From NCBI GenBank assembly GCA_964507645.1, contig CAZDPU010000014.1, forward strand, positions 1 through 28,706: DNA of 28,706 bases, in the 5' to 3' direction. Of this stretch, positions 7,660-15,613 are shown in pieces. The notes under the pieces are model-generated. The model saw only the letters and a program-made list of their open reading frames with translations, made no database searches and was not told where the DNA came from. Both the position numbers and the translations under genes were made by a program. Positions within the stretch are counted from its first letter, which is position 1; the number at the start of each line of letters is the position of its first letter. The DNA is from UBA6624 sp964507645 (GTDB lineage Bacteria; UBP7; UBA6624).

Positions 7660-9077
7660 ACAAACCTTGGTTTAGGCCAATTCTTTTTGACACTTTAAGG
7701 GGCGACTCTTTTCCCTTAGAAACCAACGAAAGCGGTATTGTCAGGATGTATCATTGTGGACCAACTCTCTACAGTCGTCCAACCATTGGAAATTGGAGGT
7801 CTTTTTTATTTTCTGATCTTTTGAGAAGGACCTTGGAATGGGGTGGCTGGAAGGTTCTTCAAGCAATGAACATAACTGATGTTGGGCACATGAGGGAAGG
7901 AGAAGATGGTCCTGCTAAGTTTGATCCAATTGAAGAAAAAGCAACAAAAAAAGGAGTTTCTCCCTGGGAGATCGTTTCTATCTATGAAAAAGACTTCTTT
8001 AATGATATGGATTCTTTATACATGAAAAGACCTACATATATTTCCAAGGCGAGTGATCATATTGAGGATATGGTTTCTATGATTGAGAAGCTGATACAAA
8101 AAGGATATGCTTATAAATCAAATGGAAATGTTTATTTCTCAGTTAGGTCATTTGAAAAATATGGCAATTTGTCAAAGAATTCAATTGATGATTTAGATGC
8201 AGGACATAGAGTAGATATCAATCTTGAAAAAAAAGACCCAACGGATTTTGCCTTATGGAAAACCGACCCTAAGCATATTATGAAATGGAACACCTCTCTT
8301 GGTTCAGATGGCTTCCCAGGTTGGCATATTGAATGTTCGGCCATGGTGAATGATCTTTTTAAAGATAAATTAGATATTCATTCAGGCGGTGAAGATTTGA
8401 TTTTTCCACATCATGAATGTGAGATTGCTCAAAGTGAAGCTTTTTCCGGGAAAAAGCTTGCAGGACACTGGATGCATTGTAGATTTTTGTTGGTTGATGG
8501 TGGCAAGATGGGGAAAAGTTTAGGCAATGCCTATACTCCTTCAGATATTTATAAAAAAGGTTTTACAGGTGCCGAATTGAGATATTCTTTAATGCGTGGA
8601 CACTACAGACAGCCTTTGAATTTTAGCTTTGACCTTCTTAAAGATTCTCGATCAACATTAAATAGAATCAAGAATTTCTTAGAAGAAGTTGAAGATTTTT
8701 CCGCAGATGAGGATACAGACAGTTCTTTTGTGGAAAAGTACAGAAAATCTTTTATTGAATATTTAAAAAAAGATCTTGACGTTCCTCAAGCGGTTGCAGT
8801 TTTGATGGATTTGATAAAAGACTCTAGGAAAAAAGGGATTAAAAAAATTTCTGGAAGCTTGCAAAAGTTTTTATCTGAAGTTGATGATGTCTTAGGCATT
8901 CTCCCCAAGGAGAGTCATTTAGACGATATGAAAATAGAAGAAATGATTACATCAAGAAATGAAGCAAGAAAAAATAAAGATTGGAAAAAAGCTGATCAAA
9001 TAAGAAAGGAATTGTTAAGTTTAGGGGTTCAAATCAAAGATTCTTCTTCAGGGACTACTTGGCATAGTGGGAAATAA
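7656..9077 (+). CDS. cysS: Cysteinyl-tRNA synthetase with variant signature motifs
   Basis: This 473-residue enzyme charges tRNA-Cys with cysteine in the cytoplasm. The start is a TTG inside the TTGA overlap with the upstream gene. The zinc site is complete: Cys34 (YHCGPT), Cys228 (GWHIECS), His253 and Glu257 (PHHECE). AMNITDVGHM (71-80) is the usual strand after the first motif. The class I signatures are unusual: the HIGH-type motif reads PTIGN (42-46) instead of HIGN, and the KMSKS loop reads KMGKS (285-289). The C-terminal helical domain ends in ARKNKDWKKADQIRKEL, typical of CysRS. All structural hallmarks and normal length are present, so it should be active; the lost first His may affect the adenylation step. 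tRNA-Cys is encoded 112 bases downstream. Confidence 0.95.
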   Translation: MNKPWFRPILFDTLRGDSFPLETNESGIVRMYHCGPTLYSRPTIGNWRSFLFSDLLRRTLEWGGWKVLQAMNITDVGHMREGEDGPAKFDPIEEKATKKGVSPWEIVSIYEKDFFNDMDSLYMKRPTYISKASDHIEDMVSMIEKLIQKGYAYKSNGNVYFSVRSFEKYGNLSKNSIDDLDAGHRVDINLEKKDPTDFALWKTDPKHIMKWNTSLGSDGFPGWHIECSAMVNDLFKDKLDIHSGGEDLIFPHHECEIAQSEAFSGKKLAGHWMHCRFLLVDGGKMGKSLGNAYTPSDIYKKGFTGAELRYSLMRGHYRQPLNFSFDLLKDSRSTLNRIKNFLEEVEDFSADEDTDSSFVEKYRKSFIEYLKKDLDVPQAVAVLMDLIKDSRKKGIKKISGSLQKFLSEVDDVLGILPKESHLDDMKIEEMITSRNEARKNKDWKKADQIRKELLSLGVQIKDSSSGTTWHSGK

Positions 9078-9110
9078 AGAATTAGGATGTCATTTATGTT
9101 TAGTTTTTTT

Positions 9111-9183
9111 GCGGAAGTAGCTCAGTTGGTAGAGCATCAGCTTCCCAAGCTGGAGGTCGCGGGTTCGAGTCCCGTCTTCCGCT
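9111..9183 (+). tRNA. tRNA-Gly (CCC)
   Basis: This is a 73-nt cloverleaf. The acceptor GCGGAAG pairs with CTTCCGC, the D-arm is GCTC/GAGC and the anticodon stem TCAGC/GCTGG carries loop TTCCCAA with anticodon CCC. The T-arm is GCGGG/CCCGT. The discriminator is T, the usual identity base for bacterial tRNA-Gly. No CCA is encoded. It lies 33 bases after the cysS stop and five bases before tRNA-Cys. Confidence 0.95.
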
Positions 9184-9188
9184 GTTTT

Positions 9189-9262
9189 GGGCGCGTGGCC
9201 AAGTGGTTTAAGGCGTGGGCCTGCAAAGCCTATATTCGTCGGTTCGAATCCGACCGCGCCCT
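9189..9262 (+). tRNA. tRNA-Cys (GCA)
   Basis: This is a 74-nt cloverleaf. The acceptor GGGCGCG pairs with CGCGCCC, the D-arm is GCCA/AGGC and the anticodon stem TGGGC/GCCTA carries loop CTGCAAA with anticodon GCA. The T-arm is GTCGG/CCGAC. The discriminator is T (U73), the main CysRS identity base. No CCA is encoded. It is just downstream of cysS on the same strand, so enzyme and substrate tRNA may share a transcript. Confidence 0.96.
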
Positions 9263-9279
9263 TTTATTTAAATTCAAAG

Positions 9280-9353
9280 GGGGGATTAGCTCAGCTGGAT
9301 AGAGCGCTTGATTGACATTCAAGAGGTCGGTGGTTCAAGTCCACCATCTCCCA
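9280..9353 (+). tRNA. tRNA-Val (GAC)
   Basis: This is a 74-nt cloverleaf. The acceptor GGGGGAT pairs with ATCTCCC (one G-T), the D-arm is GCTC/GAGC and the anticodon stem CTTGA/TCAAG carries loop TTGACAT with anticodon GAC. The T-arm is GGTGG/CCACC and the discriminator is A. No CCA is encoded. With the UAC isoacceptor at 6807 it covers the valine codons. It ends only 20 bases before the thrS start codon. Confidence 0.95.
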
Positions 9354-9373
9354 TGATGGAGATCTACTAATTT

Positions 9374-11098
9374 ATGATTGAAAAAATTAAAAGAATGAGA
9401 CATACAGCAAGCCATGTTTTGGCTCAGGCTATTTTAAGACTTTTTCCTGAGGTTAAGTTGGGAATTGGACCAGTAATAGAAGATGGTTTTTACTACGATT
9501 TTTTATTTGGAAGAGAGTTTTCTGAAGATGATTTTCTGAAAATAGAAGAAGAAATGTCGCGAATAGTCAAAAGTGATTATGCTTTGGAGAAATTTGTCCT
9601 AAGCAGAAAAGATGCTTTAGAGGAATTGGAGGGACAGCCCTTCAAGCAAGAGTTAGTCAAGGGTATCCCAAAAGGAGAAGAAATATCTTTTTACAGGCAA
9701 GGTGAATTTGTTGATCTTTGTGAAGGGGATCCTCCGCATGTTGAGTCAACATCAAAAATTGGAGAATTTAAAATACTTTCAACATCAGGGGCTTACTGGA
9801 AAGGTGATGAAAAAAATGTTATGTTGCAAAGAGTTTATGCTACATCTTTTTCTACAAAGGCTGAACTAAGTGAACATTTAGAAAAATTGAAAGAAGCTGA
9901 AAAAAGAGATCATAGAAAAATCGGTCAAAAGTTAGAGCTTTTTGAAATTTTTTCTCAAACTGCTGGCAGTGGTTTGGTTTTTTGGTTACCGCAGGGTAAA
10001 AAACTTTTAAATTCTTTAAAAGACTGGTCAAGAGCTATGCATACAAATAATGGATACAAAGAAATTGAAACCCCTCATATTGTTCATACCAATTTATGGT
10101 CGAAAAGTGGACACTTGACAAATTTCAAAGATTTTATGTTTATATGTCCTGATGAAGATGGTGGATCTGGGGTAGGGGTTAAACCGATGAATTGCCCAGG
10201 GCATATGCTTGTTTACTCAAGGAAAAGAAGAAGCTATAAAGAGCTTCCTTTAAGGTTTATGGAGTTTGGTACCGTTTACAGGAATGAAAAAGCTGGAACG
10301 ATGCATGGCCTTTTCAGGGTTAAGGGTTTCACTCAAGATGATGCACATATATTTTGTACTTTTGACCAATTAGAAGATGAAATATTGAGTGTCTTGAACT
10401 TTTCTGAAAAGATTTTGCAAAAATTTGGATTTAAATGGAAATTGTTTCTGAAAGGGCGTCCAGAAAAATCGATAGGTTCTGATGAAGCTTGGAACAAGGC
10501 CGAAAATTCATTAAAGGCAGCAATTTCAAAAGCTGGAATAGATGCAGAGTATATCCCTGGAGATGGTGCATTCTATGGTCCTAAAATTGATTTTGAGATT
10601 GAAGATGCTCTAGGAAGACATTGGCAGTGTACAACTATTCAAATTGATTTCAACCTTCCAGAAAGATTTGATTTAAAGTACGTAAATTCAAACGATGAAG
10701 AAGAGGCTCCTGTTTTGATTCATAGGGCAATTTTTGGATCCATGGAAAGGTTTATAGGCATACTGATTGAACATTATGCAGGGAATTTTCCTTTTTGGCT
10801 TTCTCCGAACCAAGCTATAATAATCCCCATTTCCGAGAAGCACTTTGATTACGGAAAAGATTTATTGAATGAATTGAAAAATTCAGGCTTTAGGGTAAGC
10901 CTTGATGATAGAAATGAAAAAGTTGGCAAAAAGATTAGAGATGCAGAATTGAATAAAATTCCTTATATGTTTGTTGTTGGTGACAGAGAGGTTGAATCTT
11001 CTTCAGTTTCTGTTAGGCACAGGGACAATGGAGATTGTGGAACAATGACAAAAGAGGACTTGGTGAAAAAGCTTTCAGAAGAAGGGAGTTCTAATTGA
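9374..11098 (+). CDS. thrS: Threonyl-tRNA synthetase lacking the N-terminal TGS domain
   Basis: This is a 574-residue class II synthetase for tRNA-Thr; most bacterial ThrRS have about 640. The protein begins directly with the editing domain: His10 and His14 (RHTASH) match E. coli His73/His77, so about 63 residues, the TGS domain, are absent. A tRNA ends 20 bases before the ATG, leaving no room for one. The ATG has GGAG 12 bases upstream. The editing-site zinc partners Cys116 and His122 sit in DLCEGDPPHVEST, two residues longer than the usual CxGPH spacing. The catalytic core is intact: zinc ligands Cys274 (MNCPGHM), His325 (TQDDAH) and His450 (LIHRAIFG), motif 2 FMEFGTVYRNE and a motif 3 region GSMERFIGIL. 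The anticodon-binding domain is present. The gene ends in a TTGA overlap with infC. Confidence 0.96.
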   Translation: MIEKIKRMRHTASHVLAQAILRLFPEVKLGIGPVIEDGFYYDFLFGREFSEDDFLKIEEEMSRIVKSDYALEKFVLSRKDALEELEGQPFKQELVKGIPKGEEISFYRQGEFVDLCEGDPPHVESTSKIGEFKILSTSGAYWKGDEKNVMLQRVYATSFSTKAELSEHLEKLKEAEKRDHRKIGQKLELFEIFSQTAGSGLVFWLPQGKKLLNSLKDWSRAMHTNNGYKEIETPHIVHTNLWSKSGHLTNFKDFMFICPDEDGGSGVGVKPMNCPGHMLVYSRKRRSYKELPLRFMEFGTVYRNEKAGTMHGLFRVKGFTQDDAHIFCTFDQLEDEILSVLNFSEKILQKFGFKWKLFLKGRPEKSIGSDEAWNKAENSLKAAISKAGIDAEYIPGDGAFYGPKIDFEIEDALGRHWQCTTIQIDFNLPERFDLKYVNSNDEEEAPVLIHRAIFGSMERFIGILIEHYAGNFPFWLSPNQAIIIPISEKHFDYGKDLLNELKNSGFRVSLDDRNEKVGKKIRDAELNKIPYMFVVGDREVESSSVSVRHRDNGDCGTMTKEDLVKKLSEEGSSN

Positions 11099-11652
11099 GT
11101 CGTTTTAGAAGAAGTGCTTCGCAAAAAAAACCCAAGAGGTTACACAAGATTAATGAGCATATAAGGTTTAAAAATGTCAGAGTTATAAATGAAAAAGGAT
11201 CAAATCTAGGGGTTATGAATATTAATGCAGCATTACAAGAGGCTAGAAACAGTGGTTTGGATTTGGTTTTAACTGTTGAAAATAGCGATCCCCCTGTAGC
11301 TAAAATTTTAGATTATGGTAAATTCCTTTATGAAAAAAGAAGAAAAGAAAAGGTTATAAAATCAAAAAACGCTGTCTCTAAAGCTCAATTAAAGGAAATA
11401 CGTCTAAAGTTGAATATAGACAAGGGAGACCTTGACGTTAGGACAAAAAAAGTAAAAAAATTCCTTTCACAAGGCCATCGGGTTAAGGTCACAGTTCACT
11501 TTCGCAAGTGGAGAGAGAGGATTCACAAGGCAAGAGGGTTAGAATTGCTTGAAACTATGAAGGAGGAAGTAAAGGATTTCGGTGTTGTTTTATCTGACAT
11601 AAAGGTTGAAGCAACACAAGCGACATTGATGTTTAATCCTGGAAAAGTCTAA
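11095..11652 (+). CDS. infC: Translation initiation factor IF-3
   Basis: This is a 185-residue IF3 with both domains. The N-terminal domain contains INEHIRFKNVRVI and PVAKILDYGKFLYEKRRKEK, followed by the lysine-rich linker. The C-terminal domain has KEIRLKLNIDKGDLDVRTKK and HRVKVTVHFRKWRER. It binds the 30S subunit and checks start-codon and initiator-tRNA pairing. The start is TTG at 11095, overlapping the thrS stop (TTGA), with GGGAG six bases upstream. Many bacteria give infC a rare AUU start for autoregulation; that is not the case here, although a UUG start is still weaker than AUG. It is followed one base later by rpmI, the conserved infC-rpmI-rplT order. Confidence 0.97.
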   Translation: MSRFRRSASQKKPKRLHKINEHIRFKNVRVINEKGSNLGVMNINAALQEARNSGLDLVLTVENSDPPVAKILDYGKFLYEKRRKEKVIKSKNAVSKAQLKEIRLKLNIDKGDLDVRTKKVKKFLSQGHRVKVTVHFRKWRERIHKARGLELLETMKEEVKDFGVVLSDIKVEATQATLMFNPGKV

Positions 11653-11653
11653 A

Positions 11654-11884
11654 ATGGCTAAGAGCAATAAAATAAAAACAAATACAAAAAGCAACAAGGT
11701 GAAGACCAATAAAGCGATTGCTAAGAGGTTCAGGGTAACAAAAACTGGAAAAGTTATCTCTAAGTCTCCTGGCTTAAATCACAAAACTGGAAAAAAGTCT
11801 GCAAAGAGAAAAAGAGCGCTTGCCCAAGGTACAAGGGTGGAAGGTGCTGTGAAAAGGAAAATTTTAAGGAATTTAGGTAAATAA
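11654..11884 (+). CDS. rpmI: 50S ribosomal protein bL35
   Basis: This is a 76-residue, very basic protein with the bL35 signature: KAIAKRFRVTKTGKV, then LNHKTGKKSAKRKRAL and a C-terminal VKRKILRNLGK. It is about ten residues longer than typical bL35 because of a Lys/Asn-rich N-terminal extension (MAKSNKIKTNTKSNK). It starts one base after the infC stop and ends one base before rplT, so translation of the three is surely coupled. Confidence 0.96.
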   Translation: MAKSNKIKTNTKSNKVKTNKAIAKRFRVTKTGKVISKSPGLNHKTGKKSAKRKRALAQGTRVEGAVKRKILRNLGK

Positions 11885-11885
11885 A

Positions 11886-12236
11886 ATGGTAAGAGTCAAA
11901 ACTGGATCAACAAGAAGAGAAAGGCATAAGAAAATACTTAAGCTCGCAAAGGGCTTTAGGGCTTCTGGCTCTAGAAGGTTTAGAAAAGCAAAAGAGGTTC
12001 TTCTAAACGCAGGAGCAAGTGCTTACAGAGATAGGAAAAACAATAAAAGAAATTTTAGAAGGTTGTGGATTTCGAGACTTAACTCAGCTTTGAGTGATCA
12101 TGGTATTTCTTATTCAGATTTTCAAAGCATGTTGAAAAAATCTGAAATTGAATTAAACAGGAAGATGCTTTCGGAAATTGCAATCAACGAACCAGATGCT
12201 TTCAAAAGCTTAGTTTCAGAATTATCTCAAAAGTAA
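11886..12236 (+). CDS. rplT: 50S ribosomal protein bL20
   Basis: This 116-residue basic protein matches bL20 in length and motifs: MVRVKTGSTRRERHKKILK, KGFRASGSRRFRKAKE, and YRDRKNNKRNFRRLWISRLN in the 23S-binding region. It is an early assembly protein of the 50S subunit and in many bacteria represses its own operon. It starts one base after rpmI. Instead of the pheST genes that often follow in other bacteria, gatA follows here. Confidence 0.97.
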   Translation: MVRVKTGSTRRERHKKILKLAKGFRASGSRRFRKAKEVLLNAGASAYRDRKNNKRNFRRLWISRLNSALSDHGISYSDFQSMLKKSEIELNRKMLSEIAINEPDAFKSLVSELSQK

Positions 12237-12242
12237 CAGTAG

Positions 12243-12257
12243 TTATCATTATGATAA
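12243..12257. repeat. 15-nt perfect palindrome before gatA
   Basis: TTATCATTATGATAA is a perfect odd-length palindrome between the rplT stop and the gatA ATG. As RNA it cannot fold well because the loop is one base. It could be an operator half-site pair or chance in AT-rich DNA. It contains an ATG that begins a three-codon frame (Met-Ile-Ile-stop) whose TAA overlaps the gatA ATG (TAATG). Confidence 0.5.
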
Positions 12258-12261
12258 TTTA

Positions 12262-13554
12262 ATGTTTAATTATCCAGAATCTTCTATTACTGTTTTTGAA
12301 TCATTGGATCTTGCCAAGAAAGATAAAAACAATATATTCTTGTCTTTAAGCGATTCCCTACCAAGGGAGGAGCAGGTTCCTTTTGCCATAAAGGATAATA
12401 TTTGCACAATAGATCTCCCTACAACTTGTGCTTCAGAGATATTGAAAGGTTACTATAGCCCTTACGAAGCTACTGTTGTTAAGAGGTTGACTAAAAATGG
12501 ATGTTTTCAGCTAGGAAAAACAAATCTAGATGAATTTGCAATGGGTGCAAGCACTGAAACGGGATGTTACGGATCTTGTCTGAATCCCTGGAATCCAAAT
12601 AAAGTTTGCGGAGGTAGTTCTGGAGGGAGTGCTGCTGCAGTTGCTTCTGGCATTGTTCCATTTTCATTAGGTTCTGATACTGGAGGGTCCGTAAGGCAGC
12701 CTGCATCTTTTTGTGGAGTTTTTGGATTCAGGCCAACATGGGGACGTGTTTCAAGATATGGTTTGATTTCTATGGCTTCTTCAATGGATACAGTGGGTAT
12801 TTTTTCAAAAACACTAGAAGAAACAAGATGGGTTTTTGACACAATTAAAGGATTTGATAGAAATGATTCAACATCTTACGATGCTAAGAAAAAAGTTTCT
12901 TTTAAGGAAGAGAAGCCTAAAAAAATACTAGTTCCTAATATTGAAAAGTTAAAAAGTTTTACAGAATCATATGTATTTGATTCTTTCAGCAATTTACTTT
13001 CAGAGGTTTCTAATGAAAAAGTTGAAATCGAAGAGGTAGATTTTGACATCTTTGAAAATTCTCTTGCTGTGTATTATCTTATTTGTTATGCAGAAGTGAG
13101 TTCCAATCTCGCAAGATTTGATGGGATTAGGTTTGGTCCAAGCCATAATCAGGATGTAGCATCTTGGAGAAAGTCTTTTGGACAAGAGGTAAAAAGAAGG
13201 ATATTGATGGGTTGCCATGTCCTTTCAGAAGGTTATAGAGACAGCCTTTACGAAAAGGCTATTGGATTAAGAGGTTCTTTTTCTTCAATTTTAAACAATT
13301 GGGCAAAAGAGGGGCTTTTATTATTGCCAACAACACCTTCTACTGCATTTGATTTAAATTCAAAGAAAGACCCTTTATCAATGTATCAACAAGATATTTT
13401 TACAACGGTATCTTCACTAGCAGGCGTTCCAGCTATAAATATCCCATGGGGAAAACACAATGGTCTACCCTACGGTTTTCAGCTTTCAGCTGGGGCTAAC
13501 GACGATGAATCCTTGATTAACCAATCTGTATGGATGAATAAATTTTCAAAATGA
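12262..13554 (+). CDS. gatA: Asp/Glu-tRNA amidotransferase subunit A (short form)
   Basis: This is a 430-residue amidase-signature enzyme that releases ammonia from glutamine to turn misacylated Glu-tRNA-Gln or Asp-tRNA-Asn into the correct product with GatB. The catalytic triad is complete and exactly spaced as in S. aureus GatA: Lys44 (AIKDN), Ser119 (GGSSGGSAAA) and Ser143 (DTGGSVRQPAS). Relative to the usual 480-490 residues it lacks about 35 at the N-terminus and some at the C-terminus. No Shine-Dalgarno precedes the ATG, and no upstream in-frame start lies after the rplT stop. The last four bases overlap gatB (ATGA). gatC, often next to gatA, is not in this window. Confidence 0.95.
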   Translation: MFNYPESSITVFESLDLAKKDKNNIFLSLSDSLPREEQVPFAIKDNICTIDLPTTCASEILKGYYSPYEATVVKRLTKNGCFQLGKTNLDEFAMGASTETGCYGSCLNPWNPNKVCGGSSGGSAAAVASGIVPFSLGSDTGGSVRQPASFCGVFGFRPTWGRVSRYGLISMASSMDTVGIFSKTLEETRWVFDTIKGFDRNDSTSYDAKKKVSFKEEKPKKILVPNIEKLKSFTESYVFDSFSNLLSEVSNEKVEIEEVDFDIFENSLAVYYLICYAEVSSNLARFDGIRFGPSHNQDVASWRKSFGQEVKRRILMGCHVLSEGYRDSLYEKAIGLRGSFSSILNNWAKEGLLLLPTTPSTAFDLNSKKDPLSMYQQDIFTTVSSLAGVPAINIPWGKHNGLPYGFQLSAGANDDESLINQSVWMNKFSK

Positions 13555-14945
13555 AACTAAATCCAATGATAGGTTTAGAGATCCATGTTCAACTCATGAC
13601 AAAAACAAAAATGTATTGTAGGTGTTCAACAGATTCAAATGACCCAAATTCAAATTGCTGTCCTGTTTGTTATGGGTTGCCGGGAGCTTTACCAATTCCC
13701 AATAAAAAAGCTTTAGAGCTGGCATCAAAATGTGGATATCTTTTGAATTGTGATTTAAACAATGAAAGCATTCCGGAGAGAAAAAATTATTTTTATCCTG
13801 ATTTGTCAAAAGGATATCAAATAAGCCAATTTTCTAAACCTGTTGGAGAGGATGGGGAATGGTTTTTTTATTGCGAAAATAAAGAATGCAGGGTCTCTAT
13901 AAAAAGGATTCAAGTTGAAGAAGATACTGCACAGCTTTTAGTAAAGGGAGATAATTCTTTTTTGGATTTTAATAGGTCTGGTATGCCTTTGCTCGAGATA
14001 GTGACTGATCCTGACTTTTCAAGCTCAAAAGAGGCAGGCGAATTCCTAAGAAGCTTAAGGTCTTCATTAATTGAGCATGGTATTTCAAATGGAAAAATGG
14101 AAACCGGGGCGATGAGGTGTGAGCCAAATGTTTCTGTTTCTATAAATGGAAAAATTTCAAACAAGGTTGAAATTAAAAATCTAGGGAGTATTAGTGGTGT
14201 TGAGAAAGCGATAAAGTGGGAGATAGAGAATCAGTTAAGACATATAAGTTTAGGTGAGAAAGTTGAATCGGTAACAAAAGGCTGGGATGAGGACAATCAT
14301 GAGTGTGTTTTACAGAGAGTGAAAGAATCTGCTTCTGATTATAGGTATTTTCCAGAACCTGATTTGAATGTTTTATTGTCTCATGAAAAGACATTTCAAA
14401 AAAAGACCCCCTATGAGAAGGTAAAAGAGATGTTAAAGGATGGAGTTTCTTACCAGATGGCCAGAAGTATTTCTCTAAATCATAAGGTTTTCGAATATTA
14501 CAGTAGCTTTCCATCAGAGATAGACAGAAAAATTTTATCTAGCTGGATAACAGGTTCTTTGATGTCGATCTGGAAGGAAAATCCTGATATTTTAGGCTTA
14601 AGGCCAAAAAAAGAAGAATTTTTCAAGTTGATTAAATTTTTACAAGATGGAGAGATCACTAATTCGATAGCAAAGAAAATCCTTCCACAAATAACTTTAG
14701 AAAATAAAAGTCTTGATTCCTTGATCCAAAAAATGGGACCCACGGCGTATTTGCCAGATGAGGGTCTTTTGATTTTGGTTAAAAAAATAATTAAAGAAAA
14801 TCCAGAAATAGTTAACAAATACTTAAATGGCAAAACCGCTGTTCTAAAATCTTTAATTGGTTTAGGGATGAGGGAGTCAAAAGGAAGGGCGGATCCAAAG
14901 AGGTTGGAAAAAGAGTTGGAGGAGTTTTTAAAATCTTACAAATAA
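13551..14945 (+). CDS. gatB: Asp/Glu-tRNA amidotransferase subunit B
   Basis: This is a 464-residue kinase/transamidase subunit that activates the Glu or Asp on the tRNA and adds ammonia delivered from GatA. It begins PMIGLEIHVQL and has the zinc-site cysteines Cys23/Cys25 and Cys37/Cys40 (CCPVCYGLPGALP). ERKNYFYPDLSKGYQISQF and IQVEEDTAQL are family hallmarks, as are NRSGMPLLEIVTDPDF and MRCEPNVSVS. The tail domain (YqeY-like) ends with SKGRADPKRLEKELEEFLKS. It overlaps gatA by four bases. With gatA this indicates indirect synthesis of Gln-tRNA and/or Asn-tRNA. Confidence 0.97.
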   Translation: MKLNPMIGLEIHVQLMTKTKMYCRCSTDSNDPNSNCCPVCYGLPGALPIPNKKALELASKCGYLLNCDLNNESIPERKNYFYPDLSKGYQISQFSKPVGEDGEWFFYCENKECRVSIKRIQVEEDTAQLLVKGDNSFLDFNRSGMPLLEIVTDPDFSSSKEAGEFLRSLRSSLIEHGISNGKMETGAMRCEPNVSVSINGKISNKVEIKNLGSISGVEKAIKWEIENQLRHISLGEKVESVTKGWDEDNHECVLQRVKESASDYRYFPEPDLNVLLSHEKTFQKKTPYEKVKEMLKDGVSYQMARSISLNHKVFEYYSSFPSEIDRKILSSWITGSLMSIWKENPDILGLRPKKEEFFKLIKFLQDGEITNSIAKKILPQITLENKSLDSLIQKMGPTAYLPDEGLLILVKKIIKENPEIVNKYLNGKTAVLKSLIGLGMRESKGRADPKRLEKELEEFLKSYK

Positions 14946-14959
14946 TTAATTTTTTTTTA

Positions 14960-15613
14960 TTGTTGTTTTTAGTGGCTGGAGATTCTTTAAGCTTCAAGGA
15001 AAAGGAAGATATGCAGCAATGGTATTCAAAAATTAAAGAATCTGAAAATCTTCTTTCGGAATATCAAATTCAAGATGATACTGTTAACTCTTCAACAAAA
15101 TTAGGATTCTTGTCTTATTCCTATTCCTGGCTTTGGTTCCGCTATGGAGACCTGGAGTCTTTGAGAAATTTAATTAAGCAAAATAAAAAAATCGACTATC
15201 AGGAAAGGGTATATTACGGATTTTCTAGTGATTTAGATTATGAAGCCGATCTGACTCTTTTGTCTTTTGATGATAATTTAATATCTGGGGAATGGCAATT
15301 ATGGTTATTGAACATTCATAATCAAACTGAAAAAACTGTAAACAATTCTTTGCCTTATGTTAAATTCCATTTAAAAGATGGAAGTGTCGTTGAGAGGTTC
15401 CTTCCAGAGGAGGAAGAGAGTTTTTTAGAAAAGCACAAATCAGGAAACATTTCAAGATTTTTATGGAATGATATTCCTCTATTGCCATGGTATTCAAAAA
15501 GGCTTTTGATCCTTACGGAGTTCATTGACAAGGAATCAATACTTATGATGGAATTAGTTTTCGACAAAGAAACGATATTGATTCCCTTTTGGGGTAATTT
15601 TTTAAATTTTTAA
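14960..15613 (+). CDS. Hypothetical exported protein of uncertain start
   Basis: This is a protein of about 217 residues that I do not recognise. The first usable start in frame is TTG at 14960 (or 14963), neither with a ribosome site. The open frame continues upstream through gatB's end and encodes a hydrophobic stretch (ILQIINFFLLLFLVAG) that would make a good signal peptide. GGAGGAG at 14918-14924 lies eight bases before an ATC at 14933. After the signal region come helical residues (KEKEDMQQWYSKIKES). The rest is beta-rich and aromatic (SGEWQLWLLNIHNQTEKTV, then KFHLKDGSVVERFLPEEEE), like a single immunoglobulin-type or lipid-binding-type sandwich. It is the last plus-strand gene of the translation block. 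Its stop shares TTAA with the stop of the convergent gene. Confidence 0.6.
   Translation: MLFLVAGDSLSFKEKEDMQQWYSKIKESENLLSEYQIQDDTVNSSTKLGFLSYSYSWLWFRYGDLESLRNLIKQNKKIDYQERVYYGFSSDLDYEADLTLLSFDDNLISGEWQLWLLNIHNQTEKTVNNSLPYVKFHLKDGSVVERFLPEEEESFLEKHKSGNISRFLWNDIPLLPWYSKRLLILTEFIDKESILMMELVFDKETILIPFWGNFLNF

Noticed and set aside
9087..9302. Open frame over the tRNA-Gly/Cys/Val cluster
   Set aside because: It is read through three well-formed tRNAs; the frame is incidental.
11090..11098. AUU start for infC as in E. coli
   Set aside because: The only nearby ATT (11094) is out of frame with IF3; the TTG at 11095 is in frame and well spaced from GGGAG.
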